64,000 bases of DNA, taken from positions 5,001 through 69,000 of the forward strand of contig LSRY02000040.1 of the NCBI GenBank assembly GCA_001643675.2. The letters run 5' to 3'. This document shows, piece by piece, positions 12,529 to 25,282 of this stretch (the first letter of the stretch is position 1; the number at the start of each line of letters is the position of its first letter). The stretch comes from Monocercomonoides exilis (taxonomy: Eukaryota; Preaxostyla; Oxymonadida; Polymastigidae). Under the pieces are notes generated by a model, which was given only the letters and a program-made list of their open reading frames with translations, was not told the DNA's origin and did no database searches. The translations under genes and the position numbers were made by a program.

Positions 12529-15223
12529 CTTTTTTTTCAAGTCAATTAAACAATTTTTATCTTATTTATATCTATTTCTTTTAATATGCAAAATGGGAAT
12601 GAAAATCACTTTTTCAGAATGTGGGTCAAAATGGAGTTTATGAACAGTAAAAACAATATTTCAGCTTGAAAGATGGATTCAATAGCTAACAAAGGTATTA
12701 CAGATATAATATTGTAAATTTATTTGTAATAAGTTATAGATATCATTTAAATTGTTTTGCAAATTTTGTTTATAATCCAGAAAGATTAAAAAGGATCGTT
12801 TTTCAGCAAAGAAGGATACATGATTGTCAACGATTGAGGAAGCAGCTTTGAACTCACTGATGAATATGAAAAGAATGTCAGAAACATTGAAAAACAGAAT
12901 TTTGTAGTGTTAATGAAATTGGATCAATGAATAAAGAAAATTGCTCTTGATGAAGAATGATCATTTTTTGGAAAATAATTCATTGAACGAACAAGATAGC
13001 AACAACAATGTTGAGCCAAATTGTTGAATTGATAGTTGCTTACAAAATATTATTATTTGACATTTGGTTTTTAGTACTTTTTAGTCAATTTATTGAGATA
13101 ACTGTGAGACTTTTAATTTTCCATATAATTAATAAATATTTCTCAAATCACCTTCTTTTCTGTTCATATCAATGAAATAAATAAAATATTATGAGTTTTG
13201 AAAGAGTATTCATAGATTTTTTATATAATAATGAAATGAATTTATGAAAAATTAAAAAGCAAAAGTGAAACTGTAGTCTTTCAATTAAAATAAAAATCTT
13301 TAACGGATACATAAAGAATATATATCAAAGTTTCATAATGCATGTTTGTGAAAAACGATTTAAACCTCTGAACAGATATAAAAGCTTAACAAGAAAAAAT
13401 AAAAGTGACATTTTTTGAGATATAAAAAACCAATTTCTTTATTATTCTATGAATTTTTGTATTAAAAGAATCAAAAGATCACATCATACTATGGTCTGAA
13501 TTTAAAAATGTTAATAGAACAAAAAGAAATGCAAAAAATGCGTGATAAGCATTTCATTATCATTAACCCTCTTTCGAAACATAAAACAAAAATTTATCAA
13601 ATAAATTCAGTCCAAAAATAAAATATACAATACAAACTCAATGCATTTTCTCCTTCATAATTGGTTATCATCGAATGCATTTTAAAAATACTTTTTTTTG
13701 GTTATCGGATCATGAGGGATTAAATAAATGAAAAATTTTTGAACGAATTTTTATCTTTACTTATCAATAAAGAAATATTGAATTGATTTTTATATTAACT
13801 TGCAAATTATGAATGTTGAAAGTGTGAACTGTTATTTTCAATTTGTTAACGACATTTTTCCTTTTCCTAGCACGTAGTCTACAAATAAATGAAGATGTTT
13901 TGTTACAGACGAATGCACAAATACATTAATCAATAAAGAAGTCTATGAAAGCAATGATGAAGTGAATCTTACAGCATCAAAGTGAAAAACTGGTTTGACT
14001 TTTTCTTTTTTTGAGTTAACATTTTTCATTGGAAAAAGAGGAAAACAGAGTGAAAGTGCAATATTTTAAAGATAGATAGAAAATTTGATACATCACTTTA
14101 TGCTTTTTGCTTTATAGATCGAAATTAACAAGAAATATCAAATTATTGATTTAATAAGCTTGGAAGCAATTTTTACAAGCCCGTTATTATGAATTGATTT
14201 GTTCCCGATAGAGATACGTTCACTTTATTGATTTATAACTTTTTTAAACATTCTTTTTTGTTATTAATGTTTGTTTCCGTTGAATGATTGAATGGATATT
14301 TTCTTTTTTCAAAAGAAAATTTAACATTCAATCCATGGTCTTTTTTCGAAAATTTGCGACAATAACATCTATTCTTTTTTTTTCTTCATTTCTTGTTAGA
14401 ATTAATAAAAATTCACTTGTTTTTAAAAGAAAATTGTTCTTTTTATATTGTCGATTAATATTTTTGATTAATTGAAATGAAAAAAACCAGATTTTAAAAA
14501 ATTGTGAGTGAAATAGAAAATAATAGCAGTTATAATAAGATATTTCTGTTATTTAAACAGAATTTGTAAAATTTTGCTATTTTAACAACAAAATATCGAA
14601 TTTGTTTGTTCTAAAGTATTCTATTGATGTTTAATATTAGTAAAAAAGTTAGTCATATAAAAATATTCATAAATAAAATTGCAAACCTTGATTTTCATTT
14701 GACCGATTTTTTCAGTCACATTTGACTGGAATGTCAAATTTTGCAAAGTTGTGAAAATTCTTAAAAATAACGATGAAACAGCAAAAGTACGGTGTGATTT
14801 TCAATTATATCTATATTTAACATGTAATTAATACAATTATTATTTTGTTTTATGTATAAATCATAGAAAAAAATAGAAGTCAAACCTGGTTTTTCGACAT
14901 TTGCAATTTTTCCTCTTCGCGCTGCGAACATCCCGTCAAAGCACTTCATTTTAATTATAAATACGGCCTGCATGCTTTTTATTAAGTCAAATCATTTCAT
15001 TCGTGAGATAATTTTGATGACTAAAAAATAAAAATTTTCATTATGGTATTTCTGATTTTTTCGAATTTTTATTTTTTTCATGAATGAATGTTTTAATAGC
15101 AAATATTAATTGAGTTTATTAATTATAAACATGTTAAAAATATTTATTTACCAAATTTGTTGCATTTCATAGAAATTTTTCAAAAATTCATTTTTTCAGG
15201 CAAGTTGATATGGGATGTCAAAT
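12529..15223. other. AT-rich intergenic DNA
   Basis: This is very AT-rich with no frame that looks like protein. Two short open frames (14284-14475 plus, and 14973-14761 minus) are Phe/Ile/Lys-biased products of base composition. I see no repeat or RNA-like structure. Confidence 0.5.
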
Positions 15224-15629
15224 AACCTAACCTGGTTGACATTTTTTTCTGAAATATTTTTCCTTGTTTTGCATCCTTTTGCTTTTTTATTTTGTTTTTC
15301 ACTTATAACAGTTTATAATTTGCATTAATATCGAGTTGCCACACAATTTTCCCAAAAAAAGTTTTTTGAGTGGAGAAAAGTGAAAAATTTAATTATGGGT
15401 CTGAGATAGGTTAGGGTTTGTTTTTGTGCAGCCTACGGTTGTCCAAATTTATTTTTGAGATTGCCACATCTCCTCGGGGCGGTGTCTGTTCCTTACCAAA
15501 GCCTGCCTGGTGGAAGAGGTGGCCAAGCACCTTCACCCAGTATTTTCGGTTTCTCCCGCACCCCCTCCCCCGGCGAGAAAAACGCCTTTCAAGATTCAGG
15601 ATGCGTCGTGTTTTCCCCTAACCTAACCT
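15224..15629. repeat. GC-rich island bounded by telomere-like inverted motifs
   Basis: AGGTTAGGG at 15408-15416 faces CCCCTAACCTAACCT at 15615-15629, so the two are inverted. A third motif, AACCTAACCT, lies at 15224-15233. Between the inverted pair, about 15470-15600 is strikingly GC-rich (CTCGGGGCGG, CACCCCCTCCCCCGGCG) in a background that is largely A and T. A 67-codon open frame covers it but shows no family. It could be a small non-autonomous mobile element, a SINE-like piece or transferred DNA. Confidence 0.45.
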
Positions 15630-15862
15630 GACGGACTTAAAGAATTAAAATTTGAAGAATTGACGGATTAGCTGAAATAAAATAAAACAAAAACCAATAT
15701 GTATAATAAAAAAAAAGAAAATAAAAAAAAATTGTTGAAACAATTGAAATAATTAGAATTATAATTTGACATTAAAATATTTTAAAATATATTGATTTGA
15801 AACGGATTATGGGAAATTGACCGTTGTGACACAATTGGATTTTTCGGATCAAAAATTGTCAC

Positions 15863-18800
15863 ATGGAGTCAACTGCCGTCAGTTCCGTCACAGCAGATTC
15901 TATGTATCTCGAACAAAATGCACTTGAAGAAGGACTCAAAGACAGCTTGTCTGATATTTTTATTGTTTGAGTTTTTGGAATATAATTTTTGTTGTCACAT
16001 TATAAAAATATTTTCAAGGCTAAAGCTTTTGAAGCAAAAATCAAAGAGTTACAAAAAGCGAACTGTCAAATTATTAAACTGGAATTGCTACGTAATTCAA
16101 ATTTTGGTCCTGGTATGTCAGCTCAGTGATAAAAATGTTTTTTCTTATTTTTTATTTCAATTTTTATTTTTATTATATACAAAAGTTTACAAACATCCAA
16201 AGAAATCAGATGAGTTCATGGCTAAAATTTCGTTCGAAGTTGTGGAAAATAACTTATGGATATCTTATTACAAAGTGGACAAGAACGGCGAACCCAGGAA
16301 AGACTGGCATAAGTATTACTTATGCCCAAACAGCAGGGATGGATTTCCATGCGGAGTTTCAGGTCGCAAAAATTATTCAACAATAGCTAATCATCATTGC
16401 TTAATACTTAACTCAAATCAAATATCTACCATGACGGAAAAACTGCAGAGAACCAAACAAAGAAAATTGTGTACGGAATGCTTTTCAGGTTCTTCGGATC
16501 AATTATCTAAATTGGAACAATTGTATGTGAAAATGATTTGCAAATCAAACATTTCTTTTCTTTCGGCATCGTCAAAAGAAACAAATGATTTCATATCTTC
16601 ATTAATTCAGATTAGTCAAAAAAAATCCATTTGTTCCGGTGTCGTCGATATTCCCAAAATTATCAAGGCGAAGAGTCTGTTTTATGGTACAGAAACAAAA
16701 AAGTCAAATGCAACTGGAAAAGCAGACAAGAATTACAAACAACGGACTTTGTATTTTGTTGGATGGAGCTACTGCGGCAAACAAGCAGTATACGGTGGTG
16801 ACTATTGCGACTCTGTCACTTCGATCATCTCCATTTTTTTGGGGTTTATATCCTTCATGTTCAACTGCGCATGAATACGAACAACTCATTTTCAGCCTGA
16901 TTGATGAATTTTCAACCTTCAAATCATTTATAAGAAGTTTCTGCTGTGACGGTTTTTCTGCTCAAAAAAAAGCCATCAAAAATATATCTATCCAACATTT
17001 AAAAAACAGTATTACTCAAAAACCGTGTTCATTGGTCGTCCCTATTTACATTTACTGCTGCAATCATCTAACAAATTTAGTTATCTCCTCTTCTATAAGA
17101 AAAGTTCCATTTCTTTCAAATCTTCTTATCAAAATTCAAGAATTCACAAAATTGGCCCATACCAGAAGAATGAAACAACTATTAGGAAAAACAATTCCTT
17201 CATTTGTGCCCACGAGATGGTTCAGCTTATATAACATATGTTCATTTATTAGGAAAAACCACAAAGTCATAAAATTCGAAAAGTTTTTAAGTGAAAAGGA
17301 TTTGTTGAGTATCATTTGTTTGGAAATTATTCTTTATCCATTATTTCGATCACATCTTCAGTTTGAAAACAATCACTCGAAACTGTGCAATGTATTTCCT
17401 TTCATTTTGCAAGCAATAGGTTTTTTCATTTGTTTATCAAAACATACTTTTTTCAATCATGGAGTTTGGCACAATGTTATTACAAACTTTTTAATTCAAT
17501 TACATAATTACTTTTTGATTGGAACAAAAGGAGAACTTATAGTGCTATCATTTGCCTTAACGCCAACAGGAATGCAAAAGTACCGTTCACAACACTTTTC
17601 TTTTGATTATTTCTAGTATTTTAATTTATTTGATATATTCAATTATGATCCAGAAACTCGACCTTCTTTTAATAAAGGACGAAGAAAGAATATTGCTTTG
17701 TCCGATTGTTCGCAAACTGCAATCACTTTATCTTCGTTGATGTCATCTTCAAACATGTGCTCGGGTTTTTATTCCTCTGGTTTTCATTCAACAACAAGGA
17801 TGTTTTCTCCATTGGACAGCGAACGGCAAGCACAAGCTTTCAGGAACCTTGACGACGAACTGTCAAACGATGTCGACAATTGTGAGGGTATGACTCAATA
17901 TTTGGCGAAAAAAACAAAAGAGGAATGTGAAAATGATCACGACAGAAAATTGGAAGATATTTTACAAATTATTGAAATCATCAAAGAAAATTTTGATTCA
18001 TCAAAATTTGAAACCTCAATAAATTCATCTTTAAGTGAAAAGGATGAATTAAGTGAGGAAACTGATGATGAATATGGACTTCTTGAAGCAGAGGATGAAG
18101 CGATTAATGACATGTTTGAAATATCTTCTTCTTCTTTCTCTTCATCATCTTCATCAATATCATCATCCTCCTCCTCCTCCTCTTCTTCTTCTTCTTCCTC
18201 CTCTTCTTCCTTTCCTTCTTCTTCTTCTTCCTCTTCCTCTTCTTCCTCTTCCTCTTCTTCTTCTTCTTCTTCTTCAGAAATTGAAGATCATCGAGAATGC
18301 ACAACTTTCATGGATGAAGAAATATCAATGGATGATAGTCTCAGCGATTGTGAAAATGACGAAAATTCAGACATTTATAAGGAAAAAATTTTTGATAATT
18401 TATCTTTCGATGAGGTGGAAATTCTATTTTCTACAAGCAAAATGTCAATGATCATAGAACAATCATACGAAAAAGAAGAAGAATCAATTAAAATGATTGA
18501 AAAAGAATTGTTGACAGATTGGTTCTCCAGGTTATTGTCTTCGTTTGCTAAATATGCAAATAAAGTTATTGGACATTACGATCCAAAAATAAAATCCGGT
18601 CGCTGCAAGTTGTTTCAACGATTTTTAAAAGGAAGCTCATCTTCAGTCATCGAAGAAGATTCGGAAATTTTTTACAATGCTTTTTCCTCATACGGAGACC
18701 TTCAAACAATATACGCTGGATTGTGCCTGACTCTAATTACATCGCCATGCAGTGAGGTTAGTTGCGAAAGAGTGATTTCGAGAATGAAGAATATTCTTGG

Positions 18801-18906
18801 AGATAAAAGGTGCTCCCTTAGCATTCAATCGTTAAATGCATTATTACAAGTTAGTTATTATTTATTTATTGATATGTTTTTGAATTTTTTTTATCTTTTC
18901 TTATGA
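15863..18906 (+). pseudogene. hAT-family transposase, decayed
   Basis: The N-terminus is spliced. Exon 1 is 15863-15964. Intron 1 is 15965-16018 (GTTTGA...CAAG). Exon 2 is 16019-16112 (coiled-coil-like). Intron 2 is 16113-16185 (GTATGT...AAAAG). Exon 3 starts at 16186. It opens with a BED-type zinc-finger-like Cys/His segment (about 16318-16400). A frameshift between 16640 and 16745 moves coding to another frame. That frame shows LLDGAT (first Asp), CCDGFSAQKKA (second Asp) and PTRWFSLY. A TAG at 17614-17616 interrupts the frame, which then stays open to 18906. A long poly-Ser tract (18121-18277) and the hAT dimerisation region (SPCSEVSCERVISRMKNIL, with the Glu) follow. hAT enzymes move DNA by cut and paste and make 8-bp target duplications; I did not find the termini. 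One frameshift and one stop make it non-functional as read. Confidence 0.8.
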
Positions 18907-18912
18907 ATCCAG

Positions 18913-21900
18913 ATATAAGACGCAATTGCATAGGAAAGGTTGCATTTTCAGAATAGAAGATAATTTATTGATATTGGATTTTAAAACGTAACAATCCTTA
19001 ATTCACAAAAAGTCTTCAATTTTTCATTATCAACAAATTTTTGCTTGTATTTTTTTTTTAACAAAAAGAAGTTTTTTTGTACATTAATACTTGTTGAAAA
19101 CTTATTTTGGAAAGATGACACTCTCAAATTCTTTTTTTCTTTGAGTGAATCATATCCCCTTTAAAACACTTCATCCATTTACAAACAAAAACATTTCATC
19201 TGTAGATTACAGATGGCTCACTTTTGATCTAAATGTTTCAAACAATTGTATTTATGCTTTTATTCCATTTTTATTATCTTCTTTATAATTTTGAGTGAAT
19301 TTTTTTCAAAGAAATAACTTTATGAAAAGCGATGATATTTTGAGCAGCACAGGTTGTGAATTGGTTGTACAGATGGATCGTCAAAGAAAAAAACAAATGA
19401 GTTCAAGAGAACTGAGGATGAGCCATGTGCGGATGAAACAAAATGAGGTGTAAGTGATTGTTATGATAAGGAAAGAAAAGAAGAAGAAGACGACGAAAAA
19501 ATAGAAGGAGAAAACGTGTTTTTCACAAACTGGTTCTTCAAAAAACGCTTATTGTTAATTGTGTCTTCAATCATTTATTTCCTTGCCTATTTCTCAACAG
19601 CGTCCTGCAGCCTCATCGAATTCAGCTTGACTCAATCATCTTTTCCCTCTGATGAACAAAGCACTGTGTGATGCCTTCTGCTCCAAGCATGTCGTAGAAA
19701 ATGTCTTCGAGTGTGTTGACGCCTTGTGACTCGAAGTGGAGGATAAACGAGAACAAGTACACAAGTTGTTTCAATGGTCGTGCTGGAACCAGCTTCGAAG
19801 AAATAGCATTTCACTGCGTGTCAAGGGAGTGTACTGCAATAGAGGAGGGTCTGAAGAAGTAACAAAATTTCTTTGCATTTTTTGTTATCTTTGTTTTTGT
19901 TCAGCTTCAGTGATGGACCATGATTTGTTGATGGAAAATGAAGAAAGTCGAAGTGCAGTGAGTGAAGAGTGTGGTAGTGATTTGTTGAGCTGAAATAAGA
20001 TTTGAAATGAATGAAGTGGAAGTAAATGAAGAGAAAGAGAAAGAAAACAATTGAAAAGAAAAAGATGAAGGGAGAGGAAGCACTGAGGAAGACTTAGTCG
20101 ATAATGGAAAAGGACTCGATGGAAAAGGCTGATCGAATGAAGAAGGAACAGACAGTGGATGAAGCTCTGAGAGTTGTGTGGAGGTAGCTGCTTATATCGA
20201 ACAGACTGAAGGAAATTGTGTGAATTCCAAGCTAACAACGTATTGAAACAATTCAGAATCAACAGTAACTTATATATTACGTAGTGGAGGCTAATTATTC
20301 TCTGCGATTAAGATGGAGATATGCGAGTTCATCTAAAAGTGTTCTGAACTGCAATGACCCACTTCACTCGCCAAAGAGCCATCACCCATCGCACCCTAAA
20401 ATAAGTTGTGTTAGCAAAAAGCTGTTTGACAACGATTCACTTTGCGCTTCTCCTTCACTTGCAAAATCGTCTTTCAGAAACAGCTTGCTCGTTTTTTTTT
20501 CATTTTCGTCTTTTCCTTCTGCACCGCCTTTTCTTCATTCATGTGGTTTATCCCTTTCTTTCTTCTTCGATTTCATTTTTGATTCATTCTGTAATTGATT
20601 TTTATGTTTGAATTTTGGCTCCATATCTTTAGCTTCACACTTCTTCATCAGTGGCTCTTCCGACTGTTCACTCTGCACTATCTCTGAGCTGATCGAATTT
20701 CTGTCTTCACAATTTAGCCTTTCTTCTTCTTCATCCCTGTCTTTATTGCAGCTTTCATCGATGTTGTCGCTCCACGGGATGTTTGGTAGAGCGGCTTGAC
20801 AGGTTGTTGCAATTGTATCAGTATCAATATGATAATTGCTGAAGATCGAATGATTTGTCAGGTGCAAAGGAGTGAATGCTGTTAAGGTGTGGATGTGATC
20901 CGATTAAAATCGTGAAAAGAAAAAAAACAATGATGATATAGAAGAAGAATGATCTTTTGAAAATGATTTTCATGAGGAAAAAGACATCGATGTTTTCGAA
21001 GAAGCAGGAAGTATATAATAGTGATCCGTTTTTTGTCGGCTTGATAATCCTGATATTTGTTTGCAGTAAAATAACGCTCTTTTCTGGAGATGAAGCAGAA
21101 GGCAGTGCAGATGCAAGGCCGGAGTGCGTCAATGGTTCAAAGGATATAGTGCCTTCATTCTCTTGTGAGAGGAAGAGTGAAGGCGACAGAGAAAACAGGG
21201 AATGGGCAAACGGGCCATGGAGCGTTCTGAAGATCTAATATAAATCTTCATCGCTTTCCCTTGTACTGTTGTAACTGATGATCATCATCAGCTTCTGCAA
21301 ATTTTTCAGATGCCGTTTCTCGAACCATTCTTTTTCTTCTCTTTCTTCGAACTTCTTCTCGTTGTTGTTTAGTCGGAAACACTCATGTGGAAGAAGCTTC
21401 AACATTGAAGATGTAAAAAGCTAAAGCAGAAGAAGAAGAAGAAGAAGAAGAAGAGGGAAAAAAAGAAGAATTGTATGATCGTTTAATGAAACGGAGAAGA
21501 AAGAGATTGAGAATAGAAGAAGAAGAAGAACATGAGGAGGAAGAGGAGGAAGAAGAATTTGAGGAGGAAGACGAAGACGAATAAGAGGAAGAGGAAGAGG
21601 AAGAGGAAGAGGAAGAGGAAGAGGAAGTGGAAGAGGAAGAGGAAGAGGAAGAGGAAGAGGAAGAGGAAGAGGAAGAGGAAGAGGAAGAGGAAGAGGAAGA
21701 GGAAGAGGAGGAAGAAGAAAAGAAAGAGTTCAGAATGGGTGGAAGTTCTTATTTCTTTGAGGGTTTCAAGAGTTGCCTGTAATAGGCGAAATGAATGAAT
21801 GGTTCATACAATTCTGAGATGATCCTCATTCGCCTGTTGGATGAGCAAGAAGAGAAATTGAAGGGAGGTAAGGAGATAATGGTGGCTATGCGTGCGTTGG

Positions 21901-23040
21901 AGCGAAAATGCTGTGGAAAAGATGACAGAATGGATGCTGAGGAAGAATAGGAGAGAAAGAAGAAAAGGAGGAGAAAGAAAAATAGAAGGAAGAATAATTG
22001 AAAGTTGATAAGCGAAAGAAGGTTGTTCGCATTTTTGTTTTTTTCACAAATGACGGTTCATTGTTTATACCAAAAAGAAAGAAATAAGAAGTTCGACTTG
22101 TGATGAATATTTCGTTTTTGTGTTGAATCAAAAAAATCATAAACTTTTTGAAGATAAAATTTATGGGCTTTTCTTTTTCCATTTTTTCTTTTTTTTTCCC
22201 AACAATATGGTATTATTTATTGGTATGAAAATTAGATCCGATAACATGACTATTCTATCAGTTTTTAAAAAATGTGTTGGTGTATTTTGCTTTGTTTCTT
22301 TACTCTTCATTAATTACATAATATCACATTAATTTATATTATAAAGGAAAATTTATTTTCAACTTAACAAAATGTCTGCATTTTCACAATGAAAAATCAT
22401 AGGATTAATGAGTTTTAATGAAGATTCAATGAAGTTTTTAGTTCCATATAAAAAAACAAACATTTTTGGTTGATTCTTAAGTTTTAAAGTTTGAAGGCAT
22501 TTTATGTTTTTCTTTGACATTAATCTCTTCATAAAATTTTGCCTTTTCAAAGCTAATAAAAACAACAAACAAAAAGTTTAAAATAAATTGATTTTGAAAC
22601 GCGAATTGAAATGTAATAATATGTTCTTTTTCAAATAGAATAAGTTCAAATCGAATTCGTATAAAAATAAAAATGGATTTCATTTAACCAACGAAAAAAA
22701 TTGAGAATAACATTTCTTATAAATTCAAAGGAGAAAAACAGATTTAAAAAGTTTGAGCAATCGGTGATAACAAAGAATGTGAAAATGCAAACATTAAAAC
22801 AATTTATTAAGACATTTTAATTTAAGAAAATGTGAAAAAGTCTATTTTTTCTCTTAACTCAAAAAAGATATTATAATGGGTTTTTCGGCAATATATATAT
22901 AAAATTTTATTAAATTTTAATTACTGAAAATTTCAAATTTTTTCCTAATTGAAATATTTTTGGTATTATTAAATACAATGATAAAAAATTTTATTTTTTC
23001 AAATTAATTTTTTTCTTTGACAAGAGTAATTCAATTTGAC
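18913..23040. other. Decayed, purine-biased stretch with gene fragments
   Basis: No intact gene is visible. Coding-like scraps include 19640-19870 on the plus strand (frames broken by TGA) and 20867-20535 on the minus strand, a 110-codon frame with an acidic Glu/Asp/Ser stretch and a Lys-rich end. Both look like remnants. The rest is GA-biased or AT-rich DNA. Confidence 0.4.
21583..21715. repeat. (GAAGAG)n microsatellite
   Basis: About twenty near-perfect GAAGAG units follow a shorter GAA run at 21430-21455. The open frames across it are Lys/Arg or Glu repeats without start-site support and are not called. Confidence 0.85.
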
Positions 23041-23091
23041 GGACGTGACGAGGGATTTTTTCACTTGTAACACAGGCTTAGTTCAAGCTTT

Positions 23092-23310
23092 CCCTGTCTC
23101 TGTGAGAGAACATGGTCTACTCCACAGAGAGCGCAGGGCTTGTGGCTGATGAGGAGTTAGAGAGTACCTGAAAAGGTCAGGGGTTCATGGTCCATAGAGA
23201 CATTCATGCCCACATAGCTCCGACTGAATCAGTCACTGAGCCCGCCATGCTCGATAGTGAGAGAAATACCAGTAATCTGGAACCAATTCAAAGAGAGGTT
23301 GTCTTAAGGT
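23092..23310 (+). ncRNA. Candidate structured RNA in a GC-rich island
   Basis: The island is GC-rich with no open frame, set in AT-rich DNA. CCCTG-TCTCTGTG (23092-23104) pairs with CACAGAGA (23123-23130) and CAGGG (23134-23138), giving a 13-bp stem with a 3-nt bulge and an 18-nt loop. TGGCTGATGAGG (23143-23154) and GGTTCATGGTCC (23182-23193) resemble the A and B boxes of an internal RNA polymerase III promoter at near-tRNA spacing. I cannot close a tRNA acceptor stem, so this is not called a tRNA. The strand follows from the box order. A SINE, an snoRNA or another Pol III RNA are alternatives. Confidence 0.3.
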
Positions 23311-23339
23311 AACATAGCAGTCAAACAAATTAATGACGC

Positions 23340-24713
23340 TGTCATTCATTCATACAAATAATTCAATTAAATTATTTCGAATTTTTATTTTATAACTAAA
23401 AAAAATTAAATTTTTTATATTTCATGGTTAGTCTTCCAATATTTCAAACATATCTATTCATTCTTCTGAAATTCTTCATCAATCATTAAAAATATGATCC
23501 CACAATTTTTGTTTTCAAATATTCAAATTTTGAATATTGAATAATTTTTGAATTTTTTAAATTCTTCAAAACTTCTATTTTTTTTCACCACCTTATTTTT
23601 TCTCCTCTGATTGCAGCATTCAATGAAACTTCTATTTTTTCTTGAAAATATAAACTAAGTTTGAAAAAACTTTTCAAAAAAAATAGAAGAATAATCAGAA
23701 ATGTTTCATGCAGATAACGATTCTTTCTCCAACAGCAATAACACCAATTATTAAACCGAAGAAGTTAAAAAAGAATTAATTCAAAACAAGTTTGAAAAGA
23801 AAATTTTTGAAAAGCTACAGCATTTAATAATAAAAGAAAGAATTTATTAGCAATTAGAAATAACAATTAAAGAAAAGGAAGCTCTCATTCATACACTGGA
23901 ACAAACAAGGAACTGGGTGATTATTTTTGAAATCAAATATTTTTTTGGCGTGTTGATTTTTCATTAATTGTTAGTTTTTTGAAAGATAATTTTTGTTCAA
24001 AAGAGAAGAAGCATGATAATAGTTTTTATTTGCAAATGTTTGAGTTAAACAAAAGATAAAAATGTTTTGAATAAGTCATTACACTCTTCAGTGTTCTTTT
24101 ATTATTATTATTGAGATAATCTTGAACCGAAAATTTTGTCTGAAAGAAATATGATTTCAAAAATAATCACCCAACTTTTCTCATTTATTTTTCAATTGAT
24201 TCTTTATTATTTTGCATTTCTCATTATCAGGTTTTTTCTATTTCATATTTTTCGTGAAAAAATCAACTTTGATTAAAATTTAAATTATTTTTGGATCAAA
24301 ACAAATTAATGAAAAAGTTAAACTTTGATTAATTATTGACGAAAGATCATTATTAAAATCAATCATAATTCTTTGAAGAATAAAAATTCTTTTATAATAT
24401 CAAAAGAAAAGAAAGAAAAACTTTTAAACATATTTTGAAATACATATAAAAATAAGTGTCTTTCTTTTTTGCAAAAAATGATAAAAATGACAAAAAAATG
24501 GAATTTAAAAATTACTGATTTTCCCTTCATTCGAATGTCAATATAAAACCAAAAATACAACGAAAAAAACTGGATTTGTTGGACTCAAATTGTCATTTAA
24601 TTCTTCTTTCTTATTTTTTTGGAATTCAAGAATATATGTTTAAATTATCTGTAAAAAAAAATTTGTTGAATGATTTTCTTTTTGTTGATTTATCAAGAAT
24701 TATTTTCGCAAAG
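23340..24713. other. AT-rich intergenic DNA
   Basis: The stretch is rich in A/T homopolymers. No open frame looks like protein, and I saw no repeat or structure of note. Confidence 0.5.
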
Positions 24714-25282
24714 AACAGAAGCGCTTTATTCTCTCTTTTGAAGCGGCAGCAATTGCGGCGGAAGAAAAACGGATGATGCAGGAAGAAACACAGTAGCCTG
24801 AAGATTGTTTAGAAGATGAAACACCAACGAAAAGAAAGAATTTAAGTACTTTTTATTTATTTTTTTATAAAAGAATTTTAATTATAAATGATTTATAAAT
24901 ATTTTTTAGATAATTCAACTCAGCCAACTCTAATTGTAGATGAAGAAAGCGATTGTGACGTCATGTTAATTGAAAATGAAATTGAAAATGAAAAAGGGAA
25001 GGAAGATGAATTACACAATTTTGGTGCAAAGAAAATAGTTATTCCCAATTTTGAAAAAGAAAGAAAAAACAGAAAAGTTCAATTGATTGTTCCTCTTACC
25101 ACGGAACTATTGGAAAATGCAAAAGTTATGAACAATAATGAAAAAGAAATTGAAGATGAACATGTTCAGTTTTTATCAAGAATTGCATTGAAAATGACAG
25201 AAAAAGAAAAGAAACTCAGTGGAAAGAAGAAAGAGTTGACGTGAAAGAGCGGCGGAGAGAGTTCTTTGAAAAAGCGGAATAG
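24714..25282 (+). pseudogene. Fragment of an unknown acidic/coiled protein
   Basis: An exon-like stretch (24714-24846) begins after a CAAAG acceptor-like site. It reads FEAAAIAAEEKRMMQEETQ, meets TAG at 24794-24796, and continues in frame with PEDCLEDETPTKRKN to a GTACTT donor. A second exon follows the acceptor TTTTTTAG at about 24909 and runs to TGA at 25244. In the next frame the charged sequence KEERVDVKERRREFFEKAE continues to TAG at 25282, indicating a late frameshift. One internal stop and one frameshift point to a decayed gene. The family is not recognised. Confidence 0.4.

Noticed and set aside
23143-23193. tRNA gene based on A- and B-box-like sequences
   Set aside because: No matching 7-bp acceptor stem and no clear anticodon arm could be drawn. 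Kept only as a candidate RNA.
23295-23340. Large-subunit rRNA gene fragment
   Set aside because: Two short matches to a conserved core are not supported by the neighbouring universal core sequence. Chance or strong decay cannot be told apart.
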